A stretch of DNA of 64,000 nucleotides, from NCBI GenBank assembly GCA_021234155.1, contig JAJEKV010000066.1:1981320-2045319 (forward strand), given 5' to 3'. The notes below the pieces were generated by a model. That model did not search any database. It saw only the letters and a list, made by a program, of their open reading frames with translations, and was not told the DNA's origin. The position numbers and the translations under genes are program-made. This document shows, piece after piece, positions 60,680 through 64,000 of this stretch. Source of the DNA: Isoetes taiwanensis. Its lineage: Eukaryota > Streptophyta > Lycopodiopsida > Isoetales > Isoetaceae. Position 1 is the first letter of the stretch; every line of letters begins with the position of its first letter.

Positions 60680-61160
60680 CTCTAGAGTCCGCTTCTACTT
60701 TGGACTCTCCACCCGCGCATTCTTAGGCTTATTATGTCGCCGTAATTTTTCTTCTTTGAAAAACCTATTTTTCTTTGAGAACTTCCTGACGCCCTCTTTA
60801 AAGGACTCATCCTTCCCCAAGCTGACGAGCCAACATCGTTGTTCTCTTCAAAATCCTGCTTCAACCCGACATTCCGCTTTGAGAGCAACACCGATAGACC
60901 ACCTAGGAAGAAATCAACATGCTCTAACTTCGACAAAGTTCAACCCCTCGCGGATATAACCCCATACTCTTTATTGATATAAGCACCGAGACCCATTCAA
61001 GCATAGCATCAAGCAGCTCTTCTCGTTTATCACGGTGCATCAAGGCCGGTGGTGCATACTCCCCAATAAAGTACTTCTGAAATCGGACTGTATTCACTCT
61101 CCTCTTCTTCATGGTGGGACCATTCCACCAATTATAGGCGCTCGATGTCACCGTGATTCA
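60680..61160 (-). pseudogene. Gypsy gag (capsid) remnant
   Basis: The minus strand encodes SAYNWWNGPTMKKRRVNTVR followed by FQKYFIGEYAPPALMHRDKR (about 61140-61030), then LDAMLEWVSV and, after a shift, HVDFFLGGLS (about 60930-60900). This matches the retrotransposon gag pattern (A-xWW ... W-F ... F-EYxP ... R--K--EF--L-Q-xxSV) near the middle of Ty3 gag proteins. A serine- and lysine-rich stretch follows where the zinc knuckle region begins. Confidence 0.7.
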
Positions 61161-61708
61161 AGCAAGAATAAACAACCGTGTCTTTATCATCACCTTTATT
61201 GGTAGCCTAAAAACTTCAAGCTTATCAATCCGCTTTCATTGCCTCCTCAAGAAGGCGTTTTTCCATCCCAGTTCCTGATCTTTGCGCCGAGATCATGGAT
61301 GTCCTCCTTGCTCAATCCGAACTCTTCGATCGCTTCCACAACAACATTCGCTACCACCGTGCATACATCCAGTCCACTCATCACAACCGCCGAGACTTCC
61401 TTTCTCCGCGAAGCTTCCTAGACCATCCCCGCCGAAGGGTCTCCAATAGAGTTCTCATAGCAGTTCAATGAGTTCAATAACGCTCTTTGAGGTTTCCTCA
61501 CGCACACCCGCAAAGAAATCCTCACCCCATTCTCGCCCTCAGATGGTCTCCGTGTTCTTCGGGTTTCCTCAGACGCTGAAAATAGCTCCTCGCATCGCCG
61601 TTCCTCCTCCATATGAGTCGCCTCGGGTCTCAAGCATAAAGATAAAGCGTCAGCACTAGTCTCGCCGCGCTCCATCTTAGCTACTCCAAGTCCAAGCCGC
61701 GAACTCAA

Positions 61709-61719
61709 GCTCGATACCA
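61709..61719 (-). other. Primer-binding site (initiator tRNA-Met type), one base missing
   Basis: The minus strand reads TGGTATCGAGC. The common gypsy/copia primer site complementary to the 3' end of initiator tRNA-Met is TGGTATCAGAGC; here one A is absent. Its place between the gag frame and the LTR-like repeat supports the call. Confidence 0.65.
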
Positions 61720-61724
61720 TCAGC

Positions 61725-62265
61725 ACGAACCAAAAAATTTTAGTACCAAAAATTTCGATTTGTACCACCTCAAAACATCGTGAGTACACGTAACAAGTAT
61801 TGCCTCCCACGAGGCTATATATATGAAAGCCACGATACCGTGATAACAAGATGACAACACGGGATAACTATATACACATGTATGTCTGGCCAGCCTATCA
61901 AACAACTCAAAAGATAAGCTACACGCATTAGTAACATGGCGAGAGTTATCTAGTAGTGTCAAGGAAGCAATACCGGCCTTAATCAAGAAGAACACACATA
62001 TGGAATCCACCATAATGCCACTATATAGCATTCACGCGAAGCGTACACCCCACCATATCTAGACAAGACGGGCCGCTTGTGAACCCCCGGGCCGTGGATC
62101 CAAAGCAGTGGAGAACCGGTGAAACATCTCAAGAACCTAAGTTACTAGGGTTTGTTAGGACCTCGACACCGTCCCATAATTTATGACGATTTTGCCTCAC
62201 TAGCACCTATATGAGCCTTTTGTCGATAAGCCACGTCTATAAGGGTGTAATGCCTTGAAGAAGCA
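61725..62265 (-). repeat. LTR-like repeat, copy B (probable 5' LTR of the gypsy element)
   Basis: It shares ordered blocks with 28515-29050 and lies directly beyond the primer-binding site, where the 5' LTR of a minus-strand element should be. Neither TG nor CA terminus is clear. The right end is set where similarity to copy A fades. Confidence 0.6.
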
Positions 62266-62269
62266 CCTC

Positions 62270-64000
62270 CGCATTTCTAACAAGATTGTGTATTAAACTG
62301 AGCAAACCATCAAAACGAGAGTAAAGGAATATTCTAAAGAATTTTTTACAAAACAGGGTAAAACGGTTAAAAGATGTACAGCCCTATTTTTGACCCCTCA
62401 AATGACTAGCTTTTGTGCAACTTAAAGAATGACTTTTAAAGTGACACTTTTCTTAGCAAATAGAATGTTCTTGAAGCATGTTTTAGAGAGAAACTCTAAT
62501 TTCTAAGATAAAATATTTAACAAAAGTTGAAGTAAAAAAGTCCGTGAATCGATCAGAATTTGAAGATAAAATCTCTTCATATTCACATGCAAATTTACGC
62601 CTTTTCTAAGACAATGCTATGTACAAAAGTAAGGAGTGATGAAGTTGAGGATCCGTGGACGCCATCATATTCATTTATGCCATCCTCATCACCTCTTACC
62701 TCTTTTTTTCATCGCCACAATCGATAAGTGTTCGAGTTGTCTTCTCATCATTATCAAGAGATGGTGAAGCATTGCCACCACCACTCTTCTTTCATCCCTC
62801 TTCCCTCGTAATTACAAGCCTTTTTTTAAGCAAATTGATAGTCCTTCCGCCGTGACTATTGTCGATTTCAATTTAAGATCATAGCACAATATAAATAATG
62901 GGCCATTACATAAGGTTCAAATTTCATCCCTACAACCCACTTCTTGGACTTTCTCCTTTTCCTTGCTTCTATTTCTAACTCATATCTACATTCAACAAAG
63001 ATTTTCTCGAAATGCAGCTGTGCCAATGAATCTTGAGTTTAGTGTAATAAGCCTTCCTCCTTGACTCCATCAAGTAATTTTGCTATCTGTAAAGGTCGAA
63101 TCTTTGTCATCCTCCTCAGCTTGAAGAGCACCAAGATACCCTTTGGCAATTCTCTCGCGGATATTACCTTTGAGGCTCATTCCTCGCCTTGGTCCCGAGG
63201 TACATGACTGATCCTCATCTTCTCTCATTGCAGGTGCTAATGTAGCATTGCTTCGACCTCGCTTGGTTCTAGGGTTGCATGAAGGTGTTAGGCCATTGAA
63301 TGGTTCTTGCAACCGCCTTTATTGTACAACAATTTTCTCAGTTTCGAAAGAAATTACTCCACCACATCCGATCTTCTTCTAAGAAGTACTTAAAGCTCTC
63401 AGGAAATTCCATTTTCAATGGCTTTAAGGATGACACCGGGTACTTTTCTTTCCGCTTGGACTCCTTAGGATTTTGAGAGGAAGTTGCCTCAAGACGCCTC
63501 TATGAAGCAAGTGTCCGGAATATATTTAAGGACGCTATGATCCCTCCTCGCCGGGTGGACTCCAAATTTTAGTTGTGGTATACTTCTTCCCTCGTAGAAG
63601 AAGCTTTATCCATCCTTCAAGTAAAACTTGATGTGATGTTGAAAGGTAGATCATTCAACTTATTCACTTTGTTCTCGTCCGGAACGCTGAGAGAAAACAA
63701 ACTCTCCTCGGAATCAGCGCCTCTTTAAGAAGCTCAATCAATTAAAATGGGAGGTAAGAATCAATAACTAACTAAAAGTGCAGGAAGAGAAAAAAGTTTC
63801 TTCTTCTAAGCACGTAGTGTCCTGCTAAAACATTTGGTCAACTGGACATAGCGAGTGTGGCCTACAAGTAAGAAACCGAACTTCACTTTTCTAAAGATCC
63901 CTAGCTCCACTAACATGGCAATGCTAGCAAAGAGTGTTTGATTCTGTTCTCCCTTTGTAGTATTGAGCAATACGTAACTGAACGAAGTACCGATTTTTAA
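62270..64000. other. Unassigned DNA at the window end
   Basis: No domain recognised. A minus-strand frame at 63312-63070 (80 residues) is rich in charged residues (MREDEDQSC, RRGMSLKGNIRERIAKGYLG, EEDDKDSTF) and could be part of a mobile-element protein, but I cannot assign it. Confidence 0.4.

Larger units (their letters stand above)
58000..61720 (-). mobile_element. Ty3/gypsy LTR retrotransposon internal region, degraded
   Basis: On the minus strand, from right to left: primer-binding site (61709-61719), gag (about 61160-60680), aspartic protease (about 60405-60150), reverse transcriptase with the DD catalytic motif (about 59450-59300) and the segment following RT (about 59225-59100). Gag, protease, RT order with a Met-tRNA-type primer site is the Ty3/gypsy layout. 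RNase H and integrase were not recognised with confidence below 59000, and the left LTR was not found. Frameshifts are frequent, so it is inactive. The left boundary is a guess. Confidence 0.75.

Noticed and set aside
62655-63312. hAT-type transposase fragment
   Set aside because: A charged minus-strand frame is faintly reminiscent, but no diagnostic motif could be identified.
1-64000. CRISPR array, bacterial operon, plastid or mitochondrial insertion, or a defence system
   Set aside because: No regular repeat-spacer structure, ribosome-binding sites or organellar genes were seen; the window has the features of plant nuclear DNA.

Overview
The window is AT-rich nuclear DNA of a land plant: spliced genes with GT-AG introns, plant-type LINEs, decayed Ty3/gypsy material, SINE-like units, MITE-like inverted repeats and minisatellites. 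There is no sign of bacterial, plastid or mitochondrial origin. A decayed homologue of the flagellar central-apparatus WD40 protein PF20/SPAG16 lies at 54.3-56.4 kb. PF20 belongs to the gene set tied to motile cilia and is generally absent from flowering plants, so I infer a non-flowering plant (fern, lycophyte, cycad or Ginkgo, possibly conifer). The species cannot be fixed from the sequence.

Layout. 0-2 kb: a minisatellite, a TATA-like promoter patch, a GC palindrome and a MITE. 2.0-7.8 kb: one essentially complete but inactivated LINE on the minus strand with a 14-bp target-site duplication. 7.8-12.6 kb: short duplications and a ribosomal protein L7 (uL30) pseudogene fragment. 12.7-17.9 kb: the only gene that looks intact, a multi-exon F-box/LRR gene on the plus strand, with two inverted repeats about 300 bp upstream. 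19.6-20.2 kb: a PPR pseudogene. 22.2-24.6 kb: a second, heavily broken LINE (minus). 25-54 kb: mostly decayed repeat-derived DNA with few recognisable domains, including an LTR-like repeat, a GGT-rich tract, several tandem duplications, hairpins and minisatellites. 37.3-40.2 kb has a calmer, intron-like texture with possible orphan exons. 54.3-56.4 kb: the PF20/SPAG16 pseudogene, carrying a tRNA-derived SINE in an intron and another SINE-like unit just downstream. 58-62.3 kb: a decayed Ty3/gypsy element (minus) with recognisable gag, protease, RT, primer-binding site and probable 5' LTR. 62.3-64 kb: unassigned.

No pathway or operon-like system is present. The F-box/LRR protein would act as the substrate receptor of an SCF ubiquitin ligase; everything else recognisable is mobile DNA or broken gene copies. 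I did not find a convincing new biological system. The strongest leads are the PF20 relic and a composition anomaly: CAG/CTG is scarce while CG is not, in sampled repeat-derived stretches. Coordinates of decayed elements are approximate, because reading frames shift often.
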